From: Chitinophagaceae bacterium
GTDB lineage: Bacteria; Bacteroidota; Bacteroidia; Chitinophagales; Chitinophagaceae
Assembly (NCBI GenBank): GCA_027486835.1
Contig: JAIXOJ010000059.1
Coordinates: 1-64,000, forward strand
DNA length: 64,000 nucleotides
Direction: 5' to 3'
A program made the translations under genes and the position numbers. Positions 36,315 to 45,019 of this stretch are shown one piece after another. The notes beneath the pieces are model-generated. The model worked only from the letters and a program-made list of their open reading frames with translations, had not been told where the DNA came from and did no database searches. Position 1 is the first letter of the stretch. Each line of letters opens with the position of its first letter.

Positions 36315-37241
36315 ATGATGATGAGAAAATATGCAATGCTGTCTGTTTTAAGCCTTTGTATATTGCTTTTAACTTCTTTTTCTACAAAAGATGGGATTGT
36401 ACAAAAGTCAAGACTCAAAAAAATAGTGATAGATCCAGGCCATGGAGGTCACGATAGTGGTGCGCCTGGTAAGTATTCTAATGAAAAGGACATTAGTTTG
36501 GCCATAGCTTTAAAGTTAGAGGATATGATAAGAGATCAAATTCCTGATATCGAGTTAGTGGTTACCCGTCGTTCAGATGTTTATCATTCACCAGTTACCA
36601 AAGCCAATATAGCCAATCAAGCCAAAGGAGATTTATTTATTAGTATCCATTGCAATAGTGCTGATGGCATAAAGCACAGTACCTTCTCCGGCTACAAAAC
36701 CGAAACCTACTATAAAGGAAAAGGGAAAAAGAAAAAGAAATACACAAGAAAAGTAAAGCAATACCACACTTATACCACCCCCAACCCAGCCAAGGGTACA
36801 GAAACTTACATATGGGGAGCGCATAGAAACGAACGCAAAGAAGTAGCAATGCGAGAAAATGAAAGCCTCTACGCAGACAGTACCACCGCTCAGATGATTG
36901 AAGGATTTGACACCAACTCTCCTGAAAAAATGAATTTTATCAACCTTAAAACCCGTCAATTTTTCGATAGGAGTGCTTTTCTCGCCCTTACCATTCAAGA
37001 TGAATTTAAAAAAGCAGGCAGAATAAATAGAGATGCTTTACAGCGGCAAATTGGCATTTGGGTATTGCAAGCCGTAGCAATGCCAGCAGTTTTGGTTGAA
37101 ACAGGTTATATCTCTAACCCAGAAGAAGAAGATTACTTAAACAGCGAGTCCGGACAAAAAGAAATTGCACAGTCTATTGTAAATGCCATCAAACATTATA
37201 GAACATCTCTGGACAATAAAGGAGCTGATAGAGTGAAATAA
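36315..37241 (+). CDS. N-acetylmuramoyl-L-alanine amidase (Amidase_3)
   Basis: This 308-residue protein has a signal peptide (MLSVLSLCILLLTSFS). The zinc amidase core starts at IVIDPGHGGHDSG (His43), continues with NEKDISLA (Glu57), SIHCNSA (second His) and ends with VLVETGYISNPEEE (catalytic Glu). An insert of about 60 residues (YYKGKGKKKKKYTRKVKQYH...) with a basic run separates the second and third motifs, as in many Bacteroidota amidases. It cleaves the septal peptidoglycan stem. It stands divergent to lptD; three ATGs are consecutive at the start. Confidence 0.92.
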   Translation: MMMRKYAMLSVLSLCILLLTSFSTKDGIVQKSRLKKIVIDPGHGGHDSGAPGKYSNEKDISLAIALKLEDMIRDQIPDIELVVTRRSDVYHSPVTKANIANQAKGDLFISIHCNSADGIKHSTFSGYKTETYYKGKGKKKKKYTRKVKQYHTYTTPNPAKGTETYIWGAHRNERKEVAMRENESLYADSTTAQMIEGFDTNSPEKMNFINLKTRQFFDRSAFLALTIQDEFKKAGRINRDALQRQIGIWVLQAVAMPAVLVETGYISNPEEEDYLNSESGQKEIAQSIVNAIKHYRTSLDNKGADRVK

Positions 37242-37279
37242 ATCTTGATAATATTGTAGCTATAAATAATGTGCAACTC

Positions 37280-37660
37280 ATGGAAAACATTAAAGAAGCC
37301 AATCGGTATTTAGAAAATGCCAAAGAGATTTTGAGAGAAAAAGCCAAAAAAGTGGACGGTTATTATCAGGATAAGAAGTATGTAAAAATGGCTGGTCACA
37401 CTGCTTATACTGGCATTTTGGAAGCATTGGATGGCTTATTAGGTATCAAAAAGAAGGGTCGTAAAACAGTAGATTGGTATCAATCAGCGTTAGGAAAGAT
37501 GGACAAAAAAATCTTGAATCATTTTAACAGTGCTTATGACACGTTGCATTTGGCCATGGGTTATGATGGTCATCCAAGTTCAAAAATTGCCCTTGAAGGA
37601 TTTAAAGAAGCAGAAACCATAATTAATTGGGTTGCCGAAAAGCAAACACAAAAACCATAA
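37280..37660 (+). CDS. DUF5618 helical protein
   Basis: This 126-residue protein starts at MENIKEANRYLENAKEIL; a GTG three codons earlier is possible. All-helical, with YYQDKKYVKMAGHTAYTGILEALDGLLGI and HFNSAYDTLHLAMGYDGH as the conserved parts that I associate with DUF5618, a HEPN-like family. No catalytic motif is certain. Next to the amidase by 38 bp on the same strand, but the link is unclear. Confidence 0.78.
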   Translation: MENIKEANRYLENAKEILREKAKKVDGYYQDKKYVKMAGHTAYTGILEALDGLLGIKKKGRKTVDWYQSALGKMDKKILNHFNSAYDTLHLAMGYDGHPSSKIALEGFKEAETIINWVAEKQTQKP

Positions 37661-38094
37661 AGACTACGAAAATCAATCAAAAGAATAGGTATTCTACTGC
37701 TATTCAAAATGCTGCCAATCATTCCAAGATGTTTAAACCTGAAACTCATTCTTACCGTAGATATTCAATTACCCTACATGGAATTGGGAATTTAGAAAAT
37801 AAATCTATACTCAGTTTTATTTAATTCACCTGTATAACATTCGTTGGCAATAGGTAGCATTGACGCAATTAATAGTAGAACCTGGTATTAGTTATTCAGC
37901 ATCAGGGTTGCTTATTTTCGATTTACCCTATTGATTAGGCACTTTTTGGGAATAATTGTGAATGATAATGTATAGTTTTAAACAGGGGTAGTAAATTGAT
38001 ACAGAATTGATAACATTGCTGGTAAGATTTAGCGTTATTGAAAATTATTCATGCGCTTAATTCGCTATTACATGAATTTATAAAATAAAAAACC
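37661..38094. other. intergenic region without recognised gene
   Basis: These 434 bases are A+T-rich and contain only short frames (longest 65 codons overlapping the end of the previous gene). No repeat, hairpin or RNA gene was recognised. It should contain the promoter of the thioredoxin-fold gene. Confidence 0.5.
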
Positions 38095-39348
38095 ATGAGC
38101 GTAATGAAAACCTTATACAGCGTAATGCTGATGATGGGAATGTACCAAACAGTGCTTGCACAAGAAACCGGTATTCAATTTACCACAGGAAAGAGTTGGA
38201 GTGAGGTATTGGCCAAAGCAGCTAAAGAGCAAAAAAGTGTGTTTGTAGATTGTTTTACCACTTGGTGCGGCCCATGTAAGTATATGAGCAAAGAAGTATT
38301 TACTAAAGAAGAAGTAGGCACATTTTTCAATGCCAATCTGGTGTCGATAAGCCTTCAGTTGGATACCACCAAAAACGACGACGAGCTGGTAAAAAAACAA
38401 TATGCCGATGCTGCAATGCTAGCAAAAAAATATCAGGTACATGCTTATCCTACTTTCTTGTTTTTTTCTCCTAATGGCGAATTGCTACATAAATCTCTTG
38501 GTGCTACTGATGTAAATACTTTTCTGGCCATGAGTCAACGGGCCATCAATGTGGACAGTGCCTTCTATCCATTGAAAGAGCAATTTGAAAAAGGCACCCT
38601 CAAGAGTTCACGTCAGCTTTATTTGCTTGCCATAGATGCAGCCAAGTTAAACGACGAGGGTCTAACCGAATACGCATTAAAATACATCAAAACACAAAAA
38701 AATCTTTTTACCGATGCTAATATTCAATTTCTGTATACAACAACCAAACATATTAGCGATACAGGCTTGAAAATTATTGCTTCAAATGAAAAAGCTTTTG
38801 ATGCTAAAACCAAAAAAGGAACTGCGAATGATATCGTGGTAAAATTGCTTTACAACGATGTTAGTAACGAAATAGATGCCGCTGCTCAATCAGGACAAGA
38901 ACCCAACTGGGTGGCGATGGAAAAAAAGTTTTCTGCTAGATTTCCAAAACACAGTAAGCTAGCAATACTGTTTGGTAAAACTATCTATTACAATATTGCA
39001 CAGAAACTAGACAAAAAAATTAACGCCGCATATGAATACTGCTCCCAAAGCCCTAGTTCATTTGATGCAGGGGTATTGAACGAGTGGGCTATGAGTGTGT
39101 ACAGCACATCAACCGATCAAGCATTGTTGAATAAAGCATTATTCCTAAGTAAAAAATCTTTGGAGGAAGGGGAAGTCGCAGAAATGCTTGATACTTATGC
39201 GTGTATTTTGTACAAACTTGGTCGCACTAAAGAAGCAATCGAATGGGAAACAAAAGCTCTTTCTAAGGCGAAAGACGACATTGACTATTACAAGAAAACC
39301 ATTGATCAAATGAAAAAAGGCGTGAAAATTTGGGAAAATCCGCAATAA
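38095..39348 (+). CDS. secreted thioredoxin-fold protein with C-terminal helical domain
   Basis: This 417-residue protein has a signal peptide (MKTLYSVMLMMGMYQTVLAQ; starts at 38095 or at the ATG three codons later). Residues 30-150 are a thioredoxin domain with the redox motif WCGPC, a cis-Pro (AYPTFLFF), and the family-typical insertion. The remaining 260 residues are helical and TPR-like (YACILYKLGRTKEAIEWETKAL). Predicted site is the periplasm, as a disulfide oxidoreductase or maturation factor. Followed by a bidirectional terminator. Confidence 0.88.
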   Translation: MSVMKTLYSVMLMMGMYQTVLAQETGIQFTTGKSWSEVLAKAAKEQKSVFVDCFTTWCGPCKYMSKEVFTKEEVGTFFNANLVSISLQLDTTKNDDELVKKQYADAAMLAKKYQVHAYPTFLFFSPNGELLHKSLGATDVNTFLAMSQRAINVDSAFYPLKEQFEKGTLKSSRQLYLLAIDAAKLNDEGLTEYALKYIKTQKNLFTDANIQFLYTTTKHISDTGLKIIASNEKAFDAKTKKGTANDIVVKLLYNDVSNEIDAAAQSGQEPNWVAMEKKFSARFPKHSKLAILFGKTIYYNIAQKLDKKINAAYEYCSQSPSSFDAGVLNEWAMSVYSTSTDQALLNKALFLSKKSLEEGEVAEMLDTYACILYKLGRTKEAIEWETKALSKAKDDIDYYKKTIDQMKKGVKIWENPQ

Positions 39349-39446
39349 TAAAAACGCATATCTAACCAGTTTTTTTTGTCAATAAAAATATTTACCCCAA
39401 CTCAATTTTCTGTATCGCTTTTTCCTTTTGTGGGTAAGCGATAATA

Positions 39447-39494
39447 AAAAAAGGGCGATACCCTCCTCTAGTTTGGAAGGTATTGCCCTTTTAC
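39447..39494. terminator. bidirectional intrinsic terminator
   Basis: AAAAAAAGGGCGATACC pairs with GGTATTGCCCTTTT across CTCCTCTAGTTTGGAA. It lies about 100 bp past the stop of the thioredoxin-fold gene and overlaps the stop codon end (39491) of the converging DUF1835 gene. A-runs and T-runs on both sides allow use by both genes. Confidence 0.8.
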
Positions 39495-40345
39495 ATTTTT
39501 ACTTTAGGTGTGGCAGACCATAACTTGGTGGTCCATACATCGTTAGGTAGGGTTATGGAGAGTTCTTTCCATCCCCGTTCCCAATCACCTTGAATGGATA
39601 CTTTTCCAAAAGCAGCCAATTGCCGATATCGCCAAACGATAAACACATCACTAAGACGGATGGCAGTTTTTGTTGCAATATGCGAAAGTAGCTTCGGCAG
39701 CTTTTGTGAATCTTCGGAGATGAGGTCTGTTAATTCTTTATCGTATAGTGTAGCAAATTTGCTCACAATCTTTTTGCCCCCTTCTAGCAATCGAATCCCG
39801 CCATTTTCCGAACCTAATCTTTTCCATTCATCAGGATCTGTTTCAAATTCACTTAATGTTATCGGGCGCGCTAATTTTTTGGCTTTAAGAAACTCTTTGG
39901 GCAAGATTTGATGTAAATAATTGGGATAGAAGATGCCTCCTTTTTCGTTGATAAACGGCAGATTATTAAGATACAAAACAAATATTCTTCCTTGAAAATC
40001 TTTTAGTTGCCCCATCAACCAATAATATCCGCATACATCGTGGGTGTTTTGCCCCATCCACAGCCATACTTCAAGTTTTCTGTCCTCTTGCAACTGTTTC
40101 ATCAATTGATGAACGGTCATTTTATCGTCCACCAAGTTCAACTGATCTTGGTAGGGAGAATGTTGTAATACATCCTGCCACCAATCTCGGCGCATACGGT
40201 ATCCATCAGATTCATAAATATCGATTATTGGACCAACAGAAAAATCATCTTTTATCTGTATTACTTCGCCTGCAAGACTCGCATCTAGGGCAATGGCCTG
40301 TTGTAATACAGCAATATCGGCCTCATTAAAAACAATGTGGGTCAT
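39491..40345 (-). CDS. DUF1835 domain protein
   Basis: This 284-residue protein starts MTHIVFNEADIAVLQQAI, and DDFSVGPIIDI with a later WLWMGQNTHDVCGYYWLM is the typical DUF1835 pattern. The C-terminal half (KPLARPITLSEFETDP-like, LSDVFIVWRYRQLAAFGKVSIQGD) matches DUF3658-type parts. Function unknown, cytoplasmic. Located next to the topoisomerase gene with about 125 bp between; both on the minus strand. Confidence 0.85.
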   Translation of the reverse strand: MTHIVFNEADIAVLQQAIALDASLAGEVIQIKDDFSVGPIIDIYESDGYRMRRDWWQDVLQHSPYQDQLNLVDDKMTVHQLMKQLQEDRKLEVWLWMGQNTHDVCGYYWLMGQLKDFQGRIFVLYLNNLPFINEKGGIFYPNYLHQILPKEFLKAKKLARPITLSEFETDPDEWKRLGSENGGIRLLEGGKKIVSKFATLYDKELTDLISEDSQKLPKLLSHIATKTAIRLSDVFIVWRYRQLAAFGKVSIQGDWERGWKELSITLPNDVWTTKLWSATPKVKM

Positions 40346-40470
40346 GAAAAGTATTAAGTTATACGTTTTAGGTATTCAGGTATTTGATTAGCATTCCCAT
40401 AGTTGACTACTTGAAGGAATGCGCTAAAAAGAAATGTAGTTCGCGAATAATTCAGGGCAAAAAGTCCCTG

Positions 40471-42351
40471 CTACGCAACCGTTTCTTCAATCAAATCCAA
40501 CTCAACCCGAAGGTTTTCAATAATAAAATCTTGCCGCTGGGGGGTGTTTTTACCCATATAGTATTCTAGCAATTGCTGTATATGCTCTCCTTGATCTAGC
40601 AATACTGGCTGTAGGCGCATATCATGGGTAATAAAACGTTCAAATTCGCCTGGACTAATTTCCCCCAATCCTTTAAAGCGAGTAATCTCTGGTTTGTTTC
40701 CCAGCTTTTTTACAGCCGCTTGCTTTTCCGTTTCGTCGTAGCAATAAATAGTCTGCTGCTTATTGCGCACCCTAAATAATGGCGTTTCTAATAAATAAAC
40801 ATGACCTCGTTTCACTAAATCGGGGAAAAATTGAAGGAAGAAAGTCATTAACAACAAACGAATATGCATACCATCCACATCCGCGTCCGTGGCTATCACT
40901 ATATTATTAAAACGCAAGCCCTCTAGCCCATCTTCAATATTAAGTGCGTGTTGCAATAAGTTGAACTCTTCGTTTTCATAAACTACTTTTTTGGTCAAGC
41001 CATAACAATTGAGGGGTTTTCCTCTCAAGCTAAATACTGCTTGACTATCCACATTGCGAGCTTTAGTTATTGACCCACTCGCACTATCTCCTTCGGTAAT
41101 AAATACCGTAGTAGCTTGTTTATTCAACAGAAATTCTTCTTTATTTTTTACAGGCGGTTCGTCGTTGAAATGAATACGGCAATCCCTCAATTTTTTATTA
41201 TGTAGGTTGGCCTTTTTAGCTCTTTCATTCGCCAATTTTCTGATGCCGCTTAGTTCTTTTCGCTCCCGCTCGCTTTGTTCAATTCTTTTTTTCAAAGCCT
41301 CGGCAGTTGCAGGGGTTTTGTGCAAGAAATTGTCTAATTCTTTACTCAAAAATTCTTGAATAAAGTTTTTCATGCTTTTGCCTCCTTCACTCACAAATTG
41401 AGACCCAAGTTTGGTTTTTGTTTGGCTCTCAAAAACGGGTTCTTGCACCCGTACGGCTACTGCAGCCACAATGCTCTGCCTAATATCTGCAGCTTCGTAA
41501 TCTTTCTTAAAATAATCACGGATGGTTTTTACATAGGCTTCCCTAAATGCCTGCTGGTGGGTGCCACCTTGGGTAGTATATTGACCATTTACGAAGGAAA
41601 ATAAGTCTTCGCCGTAGTCATTGTTATGGCTAATGGCTACTTCAATGTCTTCTCCCTTTAAATGAATGATAGGGTAGCGCAGCTCTTCTTCAGGGGTTTT
41701 GCGTTTCAGCAAATCGAGCAAACCATTTTTACTAACGTATTTTTTGTTGTTGAAATCTATTATCATCCCTGCATTAAGGTAGCAATAGTTCCACAATTGA
41801 TTGTCGATGTACTCATGTAAGTAATGGTAGTTTCTAAAGATAGTATCGTCTGCTATAAACGATACTTCGGTACCATTAGTCTTGTTAGTGGGTATTTCAT
41901 CATGTTCTTTCAATAAAATCCCTCGCTCAAATTCAGCCGTTTTTTGTCGGCCTTCCCTATAAGCTGTTACTTTAAAATAACTACTTAATGCGTTTACCGC
42001 CTTGGTACCCACACCGTTTAAGCCCACGCTTTTTTGAAATGCCTTACTGTCGTATTTAGCGCCAGTATTTATTTTACTCACCACATCCACCACTTTGCCT
42101 AATGGTATTCCACGGCCATAATCGCGAACGGTTAAGGTTTTGTCTTTTAGTACAATATCGATGTGTTTGCCAAAGCCCATCATATGTTCATCGATACAGT
42201 TATCGAGTACTTCCTTTAGCAATACATAGATGCCGTCATCAGGTGAAGCTCCATCACCAAGTTTGCCGATGTACATCCCAGGACGAAGCCGTATATGCTC
42301 CCTCCAATCGAGACTTTTAATGTCACTTTCATCGTAGTTCGATACTGCCAT
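40471..42351 (-). CDS. parE: DNA topoisomerase IV subunit B
   Basis: This 626-residue type IIA topoisomerase B subunit shows GHKL ATPase motifs ([30 protein letters not shown]), a transducer domain, TOPRIM motif EGDSASGS, and [10 protein letters not shown], and ends at a length typical for Bacteroidota ParE. GyrB would normally be longer and carry another C-terminal end; I therefore favour ParE, which unlinks daughter chromosomes with ParC. parC is not next to it. Intact. Confidence 0.9.
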   Translation of the reverse strand: MAVSNYDESDIKSLDWREHIRLRPGMYIGKLGDGASPDDGIYVLLKEVLDNCIDEHMMGFGKHIDIVLKDKTLTVRDYGRGIPLGKVVDVVSKINTGAKYDSKAFQKSVGLNGVGTKAVNALSSYFKVTAYREGRQKTAEFERGILLKEHDEIPTNKTNGTEVSFIADDTIFRNYHYLHEYIDNQLWNYCYLNAGMIIDFNNKKYVSKNGLLDLLKRKTPEEELRYPIIHLKGEDIEVAISHNNDYGEDLFSFVNGQYTTQGGTHQQAFREAYVKTIRDYFKKDYEAADIRQSIVAAVAVRVQEPVFESQTKTKLGSQFVSEGGKSMKNFIQEFLSKELDNFLHKTPATAEALKKRIEQSERERKELSGIRKLANERAKKANLHNKKLRDCRIHFNDEPPVKNKEEFLLNKQATTVFITEGDSASGSITKARNVDSQAVFSLRGKPLNCYGLTKKVVYENEEFNLLQHALNIEDGLEGLRFNNIVIATDADVDGMHIRLLLMTFFLQFFPDLVKRGHVYLLETPLFRVRNKQQTIYCYDETEKQAAVKKLGNKPEITRFKGLGEISPGEFERFITHDMRLQPVLLDQGEHIQQLLEYYMGKNTPQRQDFIIENLRVELDLIEETVA

Positions 42352-42554
42352 AATGTTGATTCTTTTCTTAGTTGGGGGTTAACGCTTTTCAATTAGTAAC
42401 CGTTTGATTGGGAAACATTTGACAATGCTTCAAACCTCTACTTTTCCAAATGCATTTGTTGCAACCTATTGCTTTTTGCTTACTAATTGTGGGCAATGTG
42501 CATAAAAATAGTTGATTGAATGTTGTCTTATGGCACACAAAAGGAGAATGTGAG

Positions 42555-43184
42555 TTAAAAGTTTATCCATAAGCGCAACCCCAGCCCTGCCCCTACAGCT
42601 CGCCCACGACGATAATTTACCCCAATCTGCTCATTAGCATTTACATTGGAAAACTGCATTACATCAAACTGGGTTTGAGCAAAAATGGATATCTCTGGCA
42701 ACAAAAAATAATGCAGTTCTGGCGCAATGCTCACTTCCTCCCCCTTCGTTCTGTAAATGAATGTTTCTTTATCGTCCATGCTTTTTATTTTGTTTTTGAG
42801 CGTAACAAGAGAATAAGCAATTCTTGGTACAAATGCCCACTTGCGGTGAAATTGATACCAATAACTGACACTCGCACCAAACTGAGAAAACTTGCCTTCG
42901 GAGCTGTTGCCCACATAGGTGGTACTTGCTAGCGAATGCATTCCTGTTTTGAACCTCATGCCTAGTGCAAAATTTTTATAGAGGGTTACATTCGCATCAC
43001 ACGAAAACGGGTATCCATCCTGATAGGTTTTGCCGATGAAATTATTCCCAGTGAAATGCTGGTAGTAACGGGAAACGCCGAAATTGAACAGATTAATCCG
43101 CGGGGTAATTTTCGATTGTGCTGTACCTATTGTATAGTTTAGGATAAATAAAAGAAGCAAGAAATGCTTAGCCATAGGTTTCAT
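42555..43184 (-). CDS. small outer-membrane beta-barrel protein
   Basis: This 209-residue protein has a signal peptide (FLLLLFILNYTIGTAQS) and alternating hydrophobic strands (FALGMRFKTGMHSL, FSQFGASVSYWYQFHRKWAFVPRIAYSLVT, AVGAGLGLRLWINF) ending in Phe, as in an eight-strand outer-membrane protein. Its start overlaps the stop of the lipoprotein gene upstream (ATGA), so the two are co-translated. Function unknown. Confidence 0.78.
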   Translation of the reverse strand: MKPMAKHFLLLLFILNYTIGTAQSKITPRINLFNFGVSRYYQHFTGNNFIGKTYQDGYPFSCDANVTLYKNFALGMRFKTGMHSLASTTYVGNSSEGKFSQFGASVSYWYQFHRKWAFVPRIAYSLVTLKNKIKSMDDKETFIYRTKGEEVSIAPELHYFLLPEISIFAQTQFDVMQFSNVNANEQIGVNYRRGRAVGAGLGLRLWINF

Positions 43185-43606
43185 AGTTTCTTGATTTTTA
43201 TGTCGGACACTTCAATTAGATAATTGCGAAATCTGGCAGAATCGAGATAATAGAATTGACCTGAAATTGAATCCCATAATGTAGGAGCAACGCTGTCTAA
43301 CCAATATCCTTTGGGTAGCATTAAATAATCATACCCGTTTGATGCGGGATAGGTAACTTGAAAACGACCATTTGCGTCTGTGTAAGTGGTATTTGAAATG
43401 GCATCTTTACCCAAGTAACCATTACCCAAAAACTGGGTATCTCTAACCGAATGATACACCGAAACAGGTAAAGCAGATAAGGGTTTGCCCGCTTGATCTA
43501 CTATTCTTCCCTTTGCAGTTAGAAATGTTTCGCCATTGAATGCTAATTTTTTGCAGCTGTTGCCAGACGTAATTAATAAGTAAAACAGTAAGATAATAGC
43601 TCTCAT
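43181..43606 (-). CDS. lipoprotein with carboxypeptidase-regulatory-like domain
   Basis: This 141-residue protein begins with LLFYLLITSGNSC, a lipobox with Cys at about 18. The rest is one beta-sandwich like those in CarboxypepD_reg: KGRIVDQAGKPLSALPVSVYHS, then TYTDANGRFQVTYPASNG. It overlaps the outer-membrane barrel gene by four bases, which suggests a small two-gene operon of surface proteins. Confidence 0.75.
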   Translation of the reverse strand: MRAIILLFYLLITSGNSCKKLAFNGETFLTAKGRIVDQAGKPLSALPVSVYHSVRDTQFLGNGYLGKDAISNTTYTDANGRFQVTYPASNGYDYLMLPKGYWLDSVAPTLWDSISGQFYYLDSARFRNYLIEVSDIKIKKL

Positions 43607-43898
43607 CTTTCAAAAATGGGGGAATTTATTTTATGACAATTAAGTTGGTTAAAGCATATAGGTATTGCACCAAGCTTGAACGCTGTCAAATATCCTGACT
43701 ATTATAACTTTTTGACTTTAATACCCCACTTCTTACAGTTGATTCAGTAAGTATCCAGTTTTGGTTAGGAGCCTACCTATTTTTTGCCTCAAATAATAAA
43801 TTCACTCATCTACTTTTCTACTTTTTTTCTTGATCTGCAATATTTAATCTTGATTCTTCTATATTTGCGCTCCCGTTAAATAGCCTTGCAAGGCTAAA

Positions 43899-43972
43899 GG
43901 GCCTATAGCTCAGTTGGTTAGAGCACCTGACTCATAATCAGGGGGTCCCAGGATCATGCCCTGGTGGGCCCA
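43899..43972 (+). tRNA. tRNA with CAT anticodon (Met elongator, or Ile2)
   Basis: The acceptor stem GGGCCTA pairs with TGGGCCC (43965-43971), the D-arm AGCTCAGTTGGTTAGAGC and the anticodon arm CCTGA-CTCATAA-TCAGG are regular, with CAT at 43933-43935 and discriminator A43972; CCA is not encoded. It is not the initiator (no C1-A72 mismatch, no three G-C pairs in the anticodon stem). The T-loop reads ATCATGC instead of the usual TTCRANY, so positions 54 and 58 are A and T where T and A are expected. Elongator tRNA-Met is most likely; tRNA-Ile2 cannot be excluded. Confidence 0.9.
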
Positions 43973-43974
43973 CA

Positions 43975-44014
43975 GAAAAAAGCAGTTGTTTTTAGTAACA
44001 ACTGCTTTTTTTAT
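43975..44014 (+). terminator. intrinsic terminator after the tRNA gene
   Basis: AAAAAAGCAGTTGTT pairs with AACAACTGCTTTTTTT around TTTAGT, directly 3' of the tRNA and followed by T-run. Clear intrinsic terminator. Confidence 0.9.
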
Positions 44015-44073
44015 GCCGTTTTTTGTTTTCACAATGGAGGCTTTGGGTCTTAATTATTCAATCTTACGCCTAG

Positions 44074-44412
44074 TTACAGTTCCTCTATTATTGATTGTCC
44101 TTTTGATTTGTCTCCAGAAGTCCATTCCCAAGTTTCGTGGAGACGAATTTTTCCATTCTCAAGTATTTCTGGTTTTGATTTACAAAGCCCTGTCATCAGT
44201 TCATTATTGTGGTTAATTTGGTGGTAACGCATATCTATGTTTCCGTTGTGGTCAACCAGCCCCATTAAATGTCCCTGTTTAATTTTTCCACCCGAATACT
44301 CCGCAGTTACAATGTTGTCAAACTGCTTGTAATAGAAAATGGTTTCACTATTGGTTTCACCATTTTCAGTATTACTTGTAGGTTTGAATATTTTATTGTC
44401 GTAGTTTATCAT
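44074..44412 (-). CDS. N-acetylglutamate synthase-like small protein
   Basis: This 112-residue protein runs MINYDNKIFKPTSNTENGET, SGGKIKQGHLMGLVDHNGNIDMRYHQIN, LCKSKPEILENGKIRLHETWEWTSGDKS. The beta pattern is that of a small widespread Bacteroidota family often labelled N-acetylglutamate synthase; I see no acetyltransferase motif, so the label is not proven. It overlaps the cupin gene by four bases (ATGA). Confidence 0.75.
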   Translation of the reverse strand: MINYDNKIFKPTSNTENGETNSETIFYYKQFDNIVTAEYSGGKIKQGHLMGLVDHNGNIDMRYHQINHNNELMTGLCKSKPEILENGKIRLHETWEWTSGDKSKGQSIIEEL

Positions 44413-44762
44413 AATTCAATTGTTGTTCGGTCATTATTTGTTGTTGGTTGGGAGATTACCAAAAAATCAAGTTGTTCGCTTGCTTCATTTGCTATAAAAT
44501 GTTTTGCTTTCGGGTGAATTAATATTCCTTTTTGTTCGGTTATTGCTATCTTATTCTCCTCTAAATAAAAAGTAGCTGTCCCCTTTAATACATAAAAAAA
44601 CTGCTGTGCGTTGGTGTGAAAATGCCATTGTTCTCTCGTGTTACTTGGCATGCTTTCTTGTTTAATAGAAAGCCCTTGTGTGTCTGCCAACACCCAACTG
44701 TCACAGTTGTCGCCCCATAAATAATGCGCTGCCGATTGTTTGTCAATTATCTTTTCTGTCAT
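44409..44762 (-). CDS. cupin-domain protein
   Basis: This 117-residue protein has the cupin fold: EQWHFHTNAQQFFYVLKGTATFYLEE supplies the first motif (H-x-H with E near), and GILIHPKAKHFIANEA the second (P-x4-H). These would bind a divalent metal. No signal peptide. Function unclear: sugar or dioxygenase-like. It comes first in a pair with the N-acetylglutamate synthase-like gene. Confidence 0.85.
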   Translation of the reverse strand: MTEKIIDKQSAAHYLWGDNCDSWVLADTQGLSIKQESMPSNTREQWHFHTNAQQFFYVLKGTATFYLEENKIAITEQKGILIHPKAKHFIANEASEQLDFLVISQPTTNNDRTTIEL

Positions 44763-45019
44763 AAATCGTGGTACTTAAAAATGCCTTACAAAATTGAGGT
44801 ATTTAGTAGTGTTCACAATTAACTACATGGCAAGTAATCAATTGCATGAGTTAACATGATGCACTATCGTACTTTTTTGAATTGAAAGGACTATTGGTTG
44901 TTATTAAGCTGAAAGGAGAAAATAAAAACCGAGCTATTTGCCTATTTTGCGCTCATAAATTTTACAGTATGCTCAATGGCGCTCATTTTTCTTACACTGC
45001 ACTCGTTTTTGATGGAAAA

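Noticed and set aside
36633-36998. 121-codon frame opposite the amidase gene
   Set aside because: Antisense shadow of the basic insert in the amidase gene; Phe/Ser-rich, no start context.
37627-37824. 65-codon frame after the DUF5618 gene
   Set aside because: Overlaps the end of that gene in another frame, with no plausible start or composition.
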